Positions 25,344 to 34,346 of a stretch of 64,000 nt of DNA are shown here, in pieces. Numbering within the stretch: the first letter of the stretch is position 1; each line of letters opens with the position of its first letter. The stretch spans positions 248,001 through 312,000 of the forward strand of contig NZ_QAOF01000002.1 of assembly GCF_003050745.1 (NCBI RefSeq), written 5' to 3'. The notes under the pieces were generated by a model. The model was given only the letters and a program-made list of their open reading frames with translations, had not been told where the DNA came from and made no database searches. A program made the position numbers and the translations under genes. This DNA is from Sphingomonas sp. PP-CE-3G-477. GTDB lineage: Bacteria > Pseudomonadota > Alphaproteobacteria > Sphingomonadales > Sphingomonadaceae.

Positions 25344-26353
25344 GCGACCGAGACCCCCGCCTCGGCAAAGGTCGCCATCTCGTCATGCGCCGCCAGCGCC
25401 GCGCGAACGAGCAAGGTCGCAGTCGCCGCGCCGCTTCCCTCGCCGAGCCGCATGCCCAGCGACAACAGGGGATCGAGACCCAATGCCCGCAACAGGCGCG
25501 CATGACCCGGCTCGGCCGACACGTGGCCGGCAAGACAATGCGCGAGGATATCCGGGCACGCAGCAGCGATCGGCGCGACCGCGGCACAGCATATGAAGCC
25601 GTCGAGCATGACGGGTACGCCAGCGAGGCGCGCCGCGAGGACCGCGCCAGCGATCGCCGCAAGTTCACGACCGCCAAGCCTGCGTAGCGTCTCGAACGGG
25701 GTGGTCAGTGCGTCCCGGTGCAGCGCCAGCCCGGCCTCCACGGTCGCGATCTTGCGGGCCATGCCGTCGTCGTCGACTCCGGTGCCGGGCCCGACCCAGT
25801 CGCGTGCCGATCCATCGAAGCTGGCGAGGCACAGCGCGGCGGCCGAGGTCGAGTTGCCGATCCCCATTTCGCCGAGCACGATCAGGTCGGGCGCATCCGC
25901 AACGACGGCGGCGCCCGCGTTGATCGCGGCGAGACATTCCTCCTCCGACATCGCCGGGGCGACGGTGAAATCGATCGTCGGCCGATCGAGGTCGAGCGGG
26001 ACGACTCTGAGGTCGAGCCCCGCCGCGCGCGACAGCGCGTTGATCGCCGCGCCGCCATGTTCGAAATTGGCCACCATCTGCGCCGTGACGGAGGCCGGAA
26101 ACGCACTGACGCCGCGATCGACGATGCCGTGATTACCCGCAATGATCACCACCCGGCCGCGATCGAGCCGCGGGCTTTCGTGGCCCTGCCAGCCGGCCAT
26201 GAAGACGGCAATCTCTTCCAACCGCCCGAGCGAACCCGGCGGTTTGGTGAGTTGCCCCTGACGCGCCACCGCCGCGGATCGAGCGGCTTCGTCCGGCTGC
26301 GGCAACGCGCGCAAGGATGATAGAAATGCCCCGGCCGTCGGAAAAAAGGTCAT
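25340..26353 (-). CDS. cobT: Nicotinate-nucleotide-dimethylbenzimidazole phosphoribosyltransferase
   Basis: 337 residues. CobT makes alpha-ribazole phosphate from nicotinate mononucleotide and a lower-ligand base. The blocks TKPPGSLGRLE, IAGNHGIVDRGVSAFP, GEMGIGNSTSAAAL (the catalytic Glu lies toward the C-terminus), and the LRLGEGSGAA segment are clear. The ATG ending at 26353 overlaps the stop of the DUF1636 gene, so it is part of the operon below the cobalamin riboswitch. Confidence 0.94.
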   Translation of the reverse strand: MTFFPTAGAFLSSLRALPQPDEAARSAAVARQGQLTKPPGSLGRLEEIAVFMAGWQGHESPRLDRGRVVIIAGNHGIVDRGVSAFPASVTAQMVANFEHGGAAINALSRAAGLDLRVVPLDLDRPTIDFTVAPAMSEEECLAAINAGAAVVADAPDLIVLGEMGIGNSTSAAALCLASFDGSARDWVGPGTGVDDDGMARKIATVEAGLALHRDALTTPFETLRRLGGRELAAIAGAVLAARLAGVPVMLDGFICCAAVAPIAAACPDILAHCLAGHVSAEPGHARLLRALGLDPLLSLGMRLGEGSGAATATLLVRAALAAHDEMATFAEAGVSVA

Positions 26354-26763
26354 TCCACGACGAACCCGGCGGGCGGCGTGCGCGTGATGAAGTGGCCCTT
26401 CACCCCCTGCGGCCATTGCTTGAACGGCACCTGCCCGAACGCGCTCTCGCCGTAGAGCCGCGCGTAATCGAGGATCGCACGCGCGGCGTCTTCGGTCGGC
26501 TCGAACCTGCCGAGCACATAGCCAACCTTGGCGGGCGCGCGGAGGTGGATCGTGCAGAAATCCTGGCACGCGAACAGGCACGGCATCTCCTGCACCGCGA
26601 CGTCGGCATAAGCCGGATCGCTCGCCTGCACCGCCTTCAGCGCGCTGACCAGCCGCGCGCCGCCGCGCTGGCCATGCTCGTCGTCGCGCGCATCGGTGGA
26701 ATGGCGGCACGTATTGCACGCGACCACCGAGACGCCGTCTTCGACCGGCTTCAGCATGTCCAT
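26350..26763 (-). CDS. DUF1636 metal-binding protein
   Basis: 137 residues. Cysteines in ACNTCRH (about 15-20) and MPCLFACQDFCTIHL (about 60-72) form the pattern of a small thioredoxin-fold [2Fe-2S]-like or metal-binding protein. DUF1636 genes are often found next to cobalamin genes; the biochemical role is unknown. It is the first gene after the riboswitch and overlaps cobT by ATGA. Confidence 0.8.
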   Translation of the reverse strand: MDMLKPVEDGVSVVACNTCRHSTDARDDEHGQRGGARLVSALKAVQASDPAYADVAVQEMPCLFACQDFCTIHLRAPAKVGYVLGRFEPTEDAARAILDYARLYGESAFGQVPFKQWPQGVKGHFITRTPPAGFVVE

Positions 26764-26939
26764 CCCCGGACGATCTCAAAATGATGTGAACTTGGCATAG
26801 AAAACCCTTCGGACAGTCGATCCCGCACCACGCGAAGGGCGAAGGCGCACGCCTCCAGCCTCCGCGCGACGCGAAGCGATGTCGTCGCTCGGGGTGTTAC
26901 CCGTCCGTTCGGCGCACCCTGGCCGGACGAAAGACGACC

Positions 26940-27112
26940 GCGACGGGCAGGTCTCCTGGCTCGCGGGTCAACGCCGTCCGCGCCGCCTTCTCGGGAACAT
27001 CCCAATGGCATGAGGCACGATGGCTCGCCGCGTACAGTTGCAGGGGCAGCCGGGTGTTTCCCGTTCCCATTTTCATCCCCCTCCGCGCGAGCATCGGGGG
27101 AACCTGTCGCGG
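26940..27112 (-). ncRNA. Cobalamin (adenosylcobalamin) riboswitch
   Basis: Read on the minus strand, the region has the family's landmarks in order: GGTTCCCCCGATGC (27091-27104), AAATGGGAAC, then CCCCTGCAACTGTACGCGG, CCATTGGGA, and the 3' B12 box AGCCAGGAGACCTGCC (26946-26961). The DUF1636-cobT-cobC-cobS operon starts about 175 bp downstream, with room for an expression platform. High cobalamin should turn the operon down, probably by hiding the ribosome site or terminating transcription. Confidence 0.9.
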
Positions 27113-27193
27113 GGGCAGCGATAGGCGGGAGGAAGACACGGCGCAAGACACGGCTACGTCGGTTAGAAGTCCGCCAGCCGTCCCCACGCCCTC

Positions 27194-27281
27194 CCGTCAT
27201 CCTGACGAAAGTCAGGACCCAAGGTAACGGGCGGTGGCCTTCGTGGCTCTGGATCCTGACTTTCGTCAGGATGACGGACGG
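27194..27281. repeat. Inverted pair of REP-like palindromes (family B)
   Basis: The left copy GTCATCCTGACGAAAGTCAG and the right copy CTGACTTTCGTCAGGATGAC are reverse complements, about 25 nt apart. Each copy is itself a hairpin (CCTGAC/GTCAGG). The pair lies between the riboswitch and cobO. Confidence 0.8.
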
Positions 27282-27313
27282 CGGTTTCATTGGGTCGTAG
27301 AGTACGAAGCCGC

Positions 27314-27913
27314 CTAGAACTCCACACCCGCCTGCGCCTTGACCCCCGACCGGAACGGATGCTTCACCTGCGTCATCTCGGTTACCAGATCCGCCACCTC
27401 GATCAGCGCATCCGGCGCGTTCCGCCCGGTCACCACGACATGCGTCATCTCGGGCTTCTCGGCCAACACGGCCAGCACCTCGTCGACCGGCAGATACTCA
27501 TACCGCAAAACGATGTTCAGCTCGTCCGCGACCACCATCGCGTACGACGGATCCGCAACCATCCGCTTCACCTCATCCCAAGCCTCGCGCGCCACCGCGA
27601 TATCGCGCGCGCGGTCCTGCGTGTCCCAGGTGAAGCCCTCCCCCATCGGCTTGAACTCGCACAGCTCCGGGAACGCATCGAAGATCGCCTTCTCGCCGGT
27701 CGCCATCGCACCCTTGACGAACTGCACCACGCCGACTTTGCGCCCATGCCCGATCATCCGCACCGCCATACCGAACGCGGCGGTCGACTTGCCCTTGCCC
27801 TTGCCGGTGTGGACGATGACCAGCCCCTTCTCGATCGTCTTGCTCGCGACGATCTTATCATGGACCTCCTTGCGCCTGGCGCTCTTGGCATTCTGCTCGT
27901 CGTCGGTCCGCAT
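27314..27913 (-). CDS. cobO: Cob(I)yrinic acid a,c-diamide adenosyltransferase
   Basis: 199 residues. CobO/BtuR-type enzymes add the adenosyl group of ATP to reduced cobalt, making the coenzyme form. The P-loop HTGKGKGKSTAAFG (near 36-48), the VVQFVKG block, DELNIVLRYEY and VVTGRNAP are all present. It has its own promoter, presumably in the 60-bp divergent gap shared with the FAD protein; no riboswitch was seen before it. Confidence 0.93.
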   Translation of the reverse strand: MRTDDEQNAKSARRKEVHDKIVASKTIEKGLVIVHTGKGKGKSTAAFGMAVRMIGHGRKVGVVQFVKGAMATGEKAIFDAFPELCEFKPMGEGFTWDTQDRARDIAVAREAWDEVKRMVADPSYAMVVADELNIVLRYEYLPVDEVLAVLAEKPEMTHVVVTGRNAPDALIEVADLVTEMTQVKHPFRSGVKAQAGVEF

Positions 27914-27973
27914 CACAAAGTCCTCTCGTCCTCCCGATGGCGGATCGCGCCGCGCGGCGCTAGAGCGACCGAC

Positions 27974-29590
27974 ATGCTCCGCATCACCGACCTCAAGCTG
28001 CCGCTCAACCACGCCGACGAAGCGCTCCCCGCCGCGATCCGCGATCGCCTGCGCGTCACCCCACGCGACCTGATCCGTTACACCGTGGCGCGTCGCGCGC
28101 ACGATGCCCGCGACAAGATGGACATCCAGCTCGTCTATTCGGTCGACGTCACGCTGAAGAACGAGGACACCGTCCTCACGCGTTTCCGCAAGGATCGCCA
28201 CGTCCAGCGCACCCCCGACACGGGATATCGCTTCGTCACCAAGGGCGGCGCGAGCTATACCGGCCCCCGACCGGTCGTGGTCGGCGCAGGCCCGTGCGGG
28301 CTGTTCGCGGGCCTGATCCTAGCCCAAATGGGCTTCCGGCCGATCATCCTAGACCGCGGGAAACTCGTCCGCGAGCGTACCAAGGACACTTGGGGTCTGT
28401 GGCGCAAGAGCGTGCTCAACCCCGAGTCCAACGTCCAGTTCGGCGAGGGCGGCGCCGGCACCTTCTCCGACGGCAAGCTTTGGAGCCAGATCAAGGACCC
28501 GCGCCACTTAGGCCGCAAAGTCCTGACCGAGTTCGTGAAAGCCGGCGCGCCACCCGAAATCCTCACCGAAGCACACCCGCACATAGGCACCTTCCGCCTC
28601 GTCACGATGGTCGAGAGCATGCGCGAGACGATCGAGGCGCTCGGCGGCGAATATCGCTTCTCGACGCGCGTCGACGGTCTCGACATCCTCGAAGAGGCAG
28701 GCATCCGCCAGCTACGCGGCCTCCATCTGAGCACCGGCGACTATCTCGAAGCCAACCACGTCGTCTTCGCCGTCGGCCACAGCGCGCGCGACACGTTCGA
28801 GATGCTCCATGCCAAGGGCGTGCATGTCGAGGCGAAACCCTTCTCGATCGGCGTCCGGATCGAACATCCGCAATCCTGGATCGACGAAGCCCGGTTCGGG
28901 CCGTGCGCAGGCCATCCCGATCTCGGCGCGGCAGCGTACAGCCTATCGCATCACTGCAAGAACGGGCGGACCGTCTACAGCTTCTGCATGTGCCCGGGCG
29001 GCACCGTCGTCGCCGCGACCTCCGAAGAGGGCCGCGTCGCGACCAACGGCATGAGCCAATATTCGCGCAACGAACGCAACGCGAACTCGGGGATCGTCAT
29101 CGGCATCGACCCCGAGCGTGACTATCCCGGCCACCCGCTCGCCGGGATCGAACTCCAGCGCCACTGGGAATCGCGCGCGTATGTCGCCGGCGGCTCAAAC
29201 TACAAGGCGCCCGCGCAACGTATCGGCGATCTGCTCGCGGGCCGCGCGTCAACCGCGCTCGGATCGGTAATCCCGTCGTACAAGCCGGGCGTCCACATGA
29301 CCGACCTGTCGGAGTGCCTGCCGGAGTTCGCGATCACTGCGCTGCGCGAGGCGTTGCCGGCGTTCGGGCGTGAGATCCCCGGTTACGATCATCCCGACGC
29401 GGTGCTCACAGGGGTCGAGACGCGCACCTCCTCGCCGGTCAGAATCACGCGGGGCGATGACTTCGTCAGCCTTAATACGGCGGGGCTTTTTCCGGCCGGC
29501 GAAGGTGCTGGCTATGCGGGGGGCATTCTTTCCGCCGCGGTCGATGGCATCAAGGTCGCGGAAGCGGTTGCGTTGAGCCTCACTGCCTAA
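27974..29590 (+). CDS. NAD(P)/FAD-dependent oxidoreductase (COG2509-type)
   Basis: 538 residues. An N-terminal ~95-residue domain (MLRITDLKLPL..., YTVARRAHDARDK) is followed by an FAD site (VVVGAGPCGLFAGLI, about 99-113), ESNVQFGEGGAGTFSDGKL and a C-terminal LFPAGEGAGYAGGILSAAVDG. This arrangement is that of the uncharacterised FAD-dependent dehydrogenases in COG2509, widespread in bacteria. The substrate is unknown. I chose the ATG at 27974; the open frame upstream is antisense to cobO. It is divergent from cobO. Confidence 0.85.
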   Translation: MLRITDLKLPLNHADEALPAAIRDRLRVTPRDLIRYTVARRAHDARDKMDIQLVYSVDVTLKNEDTVLTRFRKDRHVQRTPDTGYRFVTKGGASYTGPRPVVVGAGPCGLFAGLILAQMGFRPIILDRGKLVRERTKDTWGLWRKSVLNPESNVQFGEGGAGTFSDGKLWSQIKDPRHLGRKVLTEFVKAGAPPEILTEAHPHIGTFRLVTMVESMRETIEALGGEYRFSTRVDGLDILEEAGIRQLRGLHLSTGDYLEANHVVFAVGHSARDTFEMLHAKGVHVEAKPFSIGVRIEHPQSWIDEARFGPCAGHPDLGAAAYSLSHHCKNGRTVYSFCMCPGGTVVAATSEEGRVATNGMSQYSRNERNANSGIVIGIDPERDYPGHPLAGIELQRHWESRAYVAGGSNYKAPAQRIGDLLAGRASTALGSVIPSYKPGVHMTDLSECLPEFAITALREALPAFGREIPGYDHPDAVLTGVETRTSSPVRITRGDDFVSLNTAGLFPAGEGAGYAGGILSAAVDGIKVAEAVALSLTA

Positions 29591-29599
29591 GCCGTTTCG

Positions 29600-29680
29600 T
29601 TCCCCCGCAAAGGCGGGGGTCCAGGAGCCAAGAATACCTGCGTTCGTTACCCTGGGCTCCCGCCTTCGCGGGAGAGCAGA
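29600..29680. repeat. Pair of REP-like palindromes (family A variant)
   Basis: CCCCCGCAAAGGCGGGGG and CTCCCGCCTTCGCGGGAG form two hairpins facing each other, with CCAGG and CCCTGGG at the inner sides as in the 2.9-kb pair. They lie immediately after the FAD protein gene. Confidence 0.75.
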
Positions 29681-29729
29681 GGGTTGTGACAACTAATTCA
29701 GGGGTCTGCGGGGACCAGTTTCCACAATA

Positions 29730-29838
29730 CCACCCCGGCGGAGGCCGGGGCCCAGTTGGGGGACGCTACTGACCTAAAGGCAAACTGCCATCATTTTGAG
29801 CTTTCCAATTGGACCCCGGCTTTCGCCGGGGTGGTGCA
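29730..29838. repeat. Inverted pair of REP-like palindromes (family C)
   Basis: The left unit has CCCCGGCGGAGGCCGGGG followed by CCCAGTTGG; the right unit has CCAATTGGACCCCGGC followed by TTTCGCCGGGG. The same family is repeated at 30.8 kb. Together with the preceding pair it fills the 363 bp between the FAD protein and the isomerase; nothing else was recognised there. Confidence 0.8.
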
Positions 29839-29953
29839 AAACTCGATGGCGACTACCTTTGCGCCATAAGCGTATGAGGGAAACGCCACTACCCTGACCA
29901 AACTGACAAACGTTCGAAGCAACATTAGTCGATGTGCAGCCCCCTCCAGCCCC

Positions 29954-30643
29954 TCACCTCCGCCGTTGCGGCCCAGTTTCGATCAACCACGCCCGCGGCA
30001 GCCCGGTCGGCTTCGCCACCCCGTCCAGACGCCGCGCACTCACAAGCGCGACCCGCTTCAAGATCATCTGGTCCCTGAACGCATCCATCCCGCCGCCGGT
30101 CGGCTTTGCGAGGATGCGCTTCACCACGTCCATGCCCGCGACGACATGCCCGAACGCCGCGTACCCCGGATAGCCTGCGCGTGCGTCCATCGCCGGCGCC
30201 GGCCCGACCGTGATGAAGAAATTTCCGCCAGCCGACGCCGGGGTCATCCCGCGCGCCATCGAGATCGTCGCGTCGAGATGCTTGATACCCGTCATCGCGG
30301 TAGTCTCGAGCGGAAACGGCGGCAGGATACGCCGCGCATCGGTGCGGATGCCCGCCTGGATGAAGCCGAGCTTCGGCGCGGACTTCTGGCGGCTCGCGCG
30401 GTAGAAATCGGTGCCGTCGAACCGCCCGTCATCGACATAGGCGAGGAAATTAGCGGTCGTCTTCGGTGCGTGGCGGGCGTCGAGCGCCAGCAGGATCGGC
30501 CCCTCGGAGGTGACGATGCGGACGCGGACAAGGCCGGGCTTCGGTCCCGGTTCATCACGCTGAACCTGCCGCCTTGCCGGCTGCGCCGTTCCCGCGGACG
30601 CCAAGGCCGCAATAGCTACGAAGCCGATCATCAAACGCCGCAT
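29954..30643 (-). CDS. Cyclophilin-type peptidyl-prolyl isomerase, exported
   Basis: 229 residues. An N-terminal signal peptide (MRRLMIGFVAIAALASAGTAQ) is followed by a cyclophilin domain (VRIVTSEGPILLALDARHAPKTTANFLAYVDDGRFDGTDFYR, SAGGNFFITVG, GYAAFGHVVAGMDVV). It should speed proline isomerisation of periplasmic proteins. The Arg expected in the FxRxxxxFxxQ motif appears shifted (DFYRASRQ, then FIQAG), so full activity is likely but untested. The ATG ending at 30643 is chosen over a GTG nine bases upstream. Confidence 0.87.
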   Translation of the reverse strand: MRRLMIGFVAIAALASAGTAQPARRQVQRDEPGPKPGLVRVRIVTSEGPILLALDARHAPKTTANFLAYVDDGRFDGTDFYRASRQKSAPKLGFIQAGIRTDARRILPPFPLETTAMTGIKHLDATISMARGMTPASAGGNFFITVGPAPAMDARAGYPGYAAFGHVVAGMDVVKRILAKPTGGGMDAFRDQMILKRVALVSARRLDGVAKPTGLPRAWLIETGPQRRR

Positions 30644-30818
30644 TTCGATCACTCACGCCTTTACCGATTGGCGGCGGCTACCTGTCCGCCTGCGGAGAGG
30701 CAAGCGTGGAGGGGTGTCTAGTGACGTGGAGTAGACCGGTGTACCAACGTCAGTTTTGCACCGCTCAGCATGCACCAGCGAGCGCTTCGGCCTAGTTCCA
30801 TTCTTCCGAGTAGGGACC

Positions 30819-30922
30819 TCCCCGGCGGAGGCCGGGGCCCAGTTGGGGAACGTCGGTGATGTAGGTTTGCGCTTTGTCACTCAGGCCATGCCAACTGGGC
30901 CCCGGCCTTCGCCGGGGTGATG
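30819..30922. repeat. Inverted pair of REP-like palindromes (family C)
   Basis: CCCCGGCGGAGGCCGGGG with CCCAGTTGG on the left and CCAACTGGGCCCCGGC with CTTCGCCGGGG on the right repeat the 29.7-kb element almost exactly. The pair sits in the 366-bp gap between the isomerase and the zinc-finger gene; no gene was seen in the rest of that gap. Confidence 0.85.
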
Positions 30923-31009
30923 TACCTGTGGGCAGTTCGTCCTGAACTTTCTTGCTTGCAGGGTAGCTCGTAGTGCCGAATCCACCGCTACGACCACACT
31001 CCCGTCCCC

Positions 31010-31315
31010 TCAAACATAGCGCGGGATCGGCCCGACTTGCGGCGTCTGGTCCGGCAGGTCCACCATCGTTTCGTCCACGAAGCACCAGCCCCAGCCCTCT
31101 GGCGGGTCGTACCCCTCGATGATCGGATGCCGCGTCGCGTGGAAGTGTGCGGTCGCGTGGCGGTGCGGCGAATCGTCGCAACAGCCGACGTGACCGCATT
31201 CCCGGCACAGCCGCAGATGCACCCATTCGCTGCCGATCCGGAGGCACTCCTCGCAGCCCTTCGCACTCGGCGTTACGTCGCGGATCGTATCCATGTGCGT
31301 GCAGCCGTAGCTCAT
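31010..31315 (-). CDS. UBP-type zinc-finger protein
   Basis: 101 residues. Cys/His ligands (CEECL, CRECGHVGCCD, HATAHFHATRHP) form a ZnF-UBP domain. In eukaryotes this domain binds the free C-terminus of ubiquitin; bacterial stand-alone versions have no known ligand. The ATG ending at 31315 overlaps the stop of the thioredoxin-reductase-like gene, and the two are probably functional partners. Confidence 0.88.
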   Translation of the reverse strand: MSYGCTHMDTIRDVTPSAKGCEECLRIGSEWVHLRLCRECGHVGCCDDSPHRHATAHFHATRHPIIEGYDPPEGWGWCFVDETMVDLPDQTPQVGPIPRYV

Positions 31316-32970
31316 TCCGCGTGCCTTTCCGCCATGTCGGCCAAAACCGTGTGGATCTGGGCGACCACCGCCGCGCCTTCGCCGACCGCCGCCGCGACGC
31401 GCTTGGTCGAGCCGGCGCGCACGTCGCCGATCGCGAACACGCCCGCGCGGCTCGTCTGTAACGGCAACGCGGCGGCACCGGTGACGATGAACCCCTTCTC
31501 GTCGGTGTCGACACAGCCCTTTAGCCAACCCGCATTGGGGTCCGCGCCGATGAACAGGAACAGGTGTCGCATCGCGCACCGCGTCTCCGCGCCATTGCTG
31601 CGTTGGCGGAAGATCGCTGCCGTCAGTCCAGTCGCGCGCTCGCCCTCCAGCCCGACGATCTCGGTGCCGACGCGGATCGTCACGTTGAGCAGCCCGGCGA
31701 TCCGGTCGATCAGATATTTCGACATCGTCGCGGCCAGCGGGCGGCGCACGATCAGGTGCAGGTGTTTCACGCGCGGCGCGAGGAACACCACCGCCTGCCC
31801 GGCCGAGTTGCCGCCACCGACCAGCGCGACCTCCTCACCCTCGCACAACCGCGCCTCGATCGGCGACGCCCAATAGGACACGCCCGCGCCCTCGAACTCC
31901 GCTAGATCCGGGATGTCCGGGCGCCGATAGCGCGCGCCCGACGCTACGATAACGGTCCGCGACTGGACGCGTCGATCGCCGGGCAGTTCGAGCGCAAGCG
32001 GGTCGCCCGCGGGCCGATCCTCGTCGCAATCGAGATGTTCGACGGTCAACGGGATCGCGATCTCCGCGCCGAACTTCAGCGCCTGGTTGAATGCACGCCC
32101 GGCCAGCGCCTGCCCCGAAATACCGGTCGGGAAGCCCAGGTAGTTCTCGATCCGCGCCGACGCGCCCGCCTGTCCGCCGATCGCACGCTCGTCGAGCACG
32201 ATCACCGACAGCCCCTCGGACGCTGCATACACCGCCGCCGCCAGCCCCGCCGGCCCCGCGCCGACGATCGCGACGTCGTACACGGTGTCGGGATCGAGCT
32301 CTGGCGTGATCCCGAGGCACGCCGCGACCTCGATATCCGACGGCCGTTTCAGCACCGTACCGTTCGGACAAACGACCAGTGGCAGATCGCTCGATGCAAC
32401 ACCGGTCCGCTCGACCAGTGCACGCCCCTCGTCGTCCGATGCCGCATCGAGGACGATGTTCGGATAGCCCGATCGCGTGAGAAACCCCTGTAGCCGGACG
32501 ACGTCCGGACTGTCCGGCAGGCCGACGATCACCGTCCCCCCGCTGCCCTGCTCGATCAGGCCGACGCGGCGCAGGATCAACGCGCGCATCACGATCTCGC
32601 CGACGTCCGCCGACCCGACCATCAGCGCGCGCAGATGCTCCGGATCGAACGGCAGCGCGGTACAACCGGCGGGGCCAGCGGTGCCGCCCGCGATCGTCGG
32701 CCGTCCGGCAAGCTGGTTGACCTCGCCCGTCAACTGCCCCGGGCCGTGCGTGGTGATCGGCGCCTCGTGGCTGAGCCCGTCGCGACGGACGACGTCGATC
32801 GTTCCTTCGAGCACCAGCCAAGCCGCGACGCCTTGCTCGCCGATCACGTAGACCTGCTCGCCCGCAGCAAACACGCGCGCCGGACCGCTTGCAAAGCGCT
32901 TTGCCGTCTGAAGCTGTTCCGCGTTGAGCACCGGGAACATCTGGTGGTCGCGCGCGCCGAGATCGCTCAT
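31312..32970 (-). CDS. Cyclic-nucleotide-binding domain/thioredoxin-reductase-like fusion without CxxC
   Basis: 552 residues. A cNMP-binding-like barrel (about 15-135) is followed by a glutaredoxin-like stretch (about 145-215) and a TrxR-like FAD/NADPH module starting VAIVGAGPAGLAAAVYA (about 233-250) and ending GVFAIGDVRAGSTKR. The place where TrxR has its redox CATC (after GVSY) reads WASP (367-370), so it cannot reduce thioredoxin in the usual way. It may be a sensor, or may reduce another partner such as the coupled zinc-finger protein. It is coupled to its neighbours by ATGA overlaps on both sides. Confidence 0.88.
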   Translation of the reverse strand: MSDLGARDHQMFPVLNAEQLQTAKRFASGPARVFAAGEQVYVIGEQGVAAWLVLEGTIDVVRRDGLSHEAPITTHGPGQLTGEVNQLAGRPTIAGGTAGPAGCTALPFDPEHLRALMVGSADVGEIVMRALILRRVGLIEQGSGGTVIVGLPDSPDVVRLQGFLTRSGYPNIVLDAASDDEGRALVERTGVASSDLPLVVCPNGTVLKRPSDIEVAACLGITPELDPDTVYDVAIVGAGPAGLAAAVYAASEGLSVIVLDERAIGGQAGASARIENYLGFPTGISGQALAGRAFNQALKFGAEIAIPLTVEHLDCDEDRPAGDPLALELPGDRRVQSRTVIVASGARYRRPDIPDLAEFEGAGVSYWASPIEARLCEGEEVALVGGGNSAGQAVVFLAPRVKHLHLIVRRPLAATMSKYLIDRIAGLLNVTIRVGTEIVGLEGERATGLTAAIFRQRSNGAETRCAMRHLFLFIGADPNAGWLKGCVDTDEKGFIVTGAAALPLQTSRAGVFAIGDVRAGSTKRVAAAVGEGAAVVAQIHTVLADMAERHAE

Positions 32971-34346
32971 GTCTGCACCATAGGTTCGAGCCCGAGCAGC
33001 AGCGTCGGGATCAATTCGGACACGGTCGGGTGGATCGGCACCGCCCAGCGCAGCGCGGACACCGGTTGGTCGGCGTTCATCATGTCGAGGATCCCGTGGA
33101 TCGCCTCGTCGCCGCCGGTGCCGAGGATCGCCGCTCCCAATATCCGCTGTGTTTCCACATCTGCCACGATCTTCATGAACCCCTTGGTCTCGCCCTTTTC
33201 GACGGCGCGCCCGACGCGGGTCATCGGCCGCTTCGAGACCAGGATCGGCCGCCCCGTCTTCTCCGCCTCCGCCTGCGTCATCCCCACGCGGCCAAGCGGC
33301 GGATCGGTATAGAGCGCGTAGCCGACCAGCCGCTGGCTCAGCGTCCGATCGTCATGATCGAGCAGGTTCGCCGCGACGATCTCGAAATCGTTATACGCGG
33401 TATGCGTGAACGCGCCGCGCCCGTTGCAATCGCCCAGCGCCCATACGCCCGGCACGTTGGTCTGCAGCATGTCGTCAACGGTGACATAACCCTTCTCGTC
33501 CGTTGCGATCCCGGCGAGATCGAGCCCGAGGTCGTCGGTATTGGGGCGCCGGCCGACCGCGAGCAGCACGTGGCTGCCGATCACCTTCGGATCGCCGGCC
33601 TGGCGATCGACCGATACCGCGACGCCGTCCGCATGGCGCGCGAACGCGATGCAGTTCGCGCCCGTCCGCACCGTGATCCCCTCGTCTTCCAATATGCCCC
33701 GCACGGCGTCTGACACGTCGGAATCCTCGTGCGCGATCAGCCGTTCGCCGCGCTCCACCACCGTCACCGCGGCGCCGAACCGACGATACATCTGCGCGAA
33801 CTCAAGCCCGACATAGCTTCCGCCGACGACGACAAGATGCGCGGGGATCTGTTCCAGCGCGACGATGTCGGTATTGTCGAGATGCGGCACGTCGTCGACA
33901 CCGGGCATATCCGGCACGCTCGCACGGCCACCGACGTTGAGGAAGATGCGCGGCGCAGTGATCTCCTCACCGTTTATGGCGATCGTTCGCGGTCCGGTGA
34001 AGCGGGCATGGCCGCGCAGGAAGGTGAGGCCCGCCATGCCCTCCAGCCAGCGCTCGTTGCCCGATCGTGCGTCCATCACGACCTTGCGCGCGCGCGCCGC
34101 GACGGCGGGCATGTCGACCGTGACGGCGCAGGTCGCGATCCCGAAATCCGCCGCGCGTCGTGCCAGGTGCGCGGCATAGGCGCTCGCCACCAGCGTCTTG
34201 GTCGGCATGCAGCCGGTGTTGACGCAGGTCCCGCCGACCAGCTTCCGTTCGATCAGCGCGACCGCCATGCCCGCGGCGGTAAGGCGGCCTGCCAGCGGCG
34301 GTCCGGCCTGCCCGGCGCCGACGATGATCGCGTCGAAATTCCGCAT
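32967..34346 (-). CDS. Class I pyridine nucleotide-disulfide oxidoreductase (mercuric-reductase-like)
   Basis: 459 residues. The FAD site (AIIVGAGQAGPPLAGRL), the redox pair CVNTGC (Cys41 and Cys46), the NAD(P) site (VVVGGSYVGLEFA) and the C-terminal HPTVSE are all present, so it should be an active disulfide reductase. No N-terminal HMA domain or C-terminal Cys pair is present, so mercury reduction is unlikely; such proteins are usually annotated only as FAD-containing oxidoreductases. Its ATG shares a base with the upstream stop (TGATG). Confidence 0.88.
   Translation of the reverse strand: MRNFDAIIVGAGQAGPPLAGRLTAAGMAVALIERKLVGGTCVNTGCMPTKTLVASAYAAHLARRAADFGIATCAVTVDMPAVAARARKVVMDARSGNERWLEGMAGLTFLRGHARFTGPRTIAINGEEITAPRIFLNVGGRASVPDMPGVDDVPHLDNTDIVALEQIPAHLVVVGGSYVGLEFAQMYRRFGAAVTVVERGERLIAHEDSDVSDAVRGILEDEGITVRTGANCIAFARHADGVAVSVDRQAGDPKVIGSHVLLAVGRRPNTDDLGLDLAGIATDEKGYVTVDDMLQTNVPGVWALGDCNGRGAFTHTAYNDFEIVAANLLDHDDRTLSQRLVGYALYTDPPLGRVGMTQAEAEKTGRPILVSKRPMTRVGRAVEKGETKGFMKIVADVETQRILGAAILGTGGDEAIHGILDMMNADQPVSALRWAVPIHPTVSELIPTLLLGLEPMVQT

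Noticed and set aside
29600..30922. Possible CRISPR array from repeated GC-rich palindromes
   Set aside because: The units come as inverted pairs with irregular distances, not as equal direct repeats with spacers, and no cas genes are near.
32967..34346. Mercuric reductase (merA)
   Set aside because: There is no N-terminal HMA domain, no C-terminal vicinal cysteines and no mer genes around it; only the shared disulfide-reductase core is seen.
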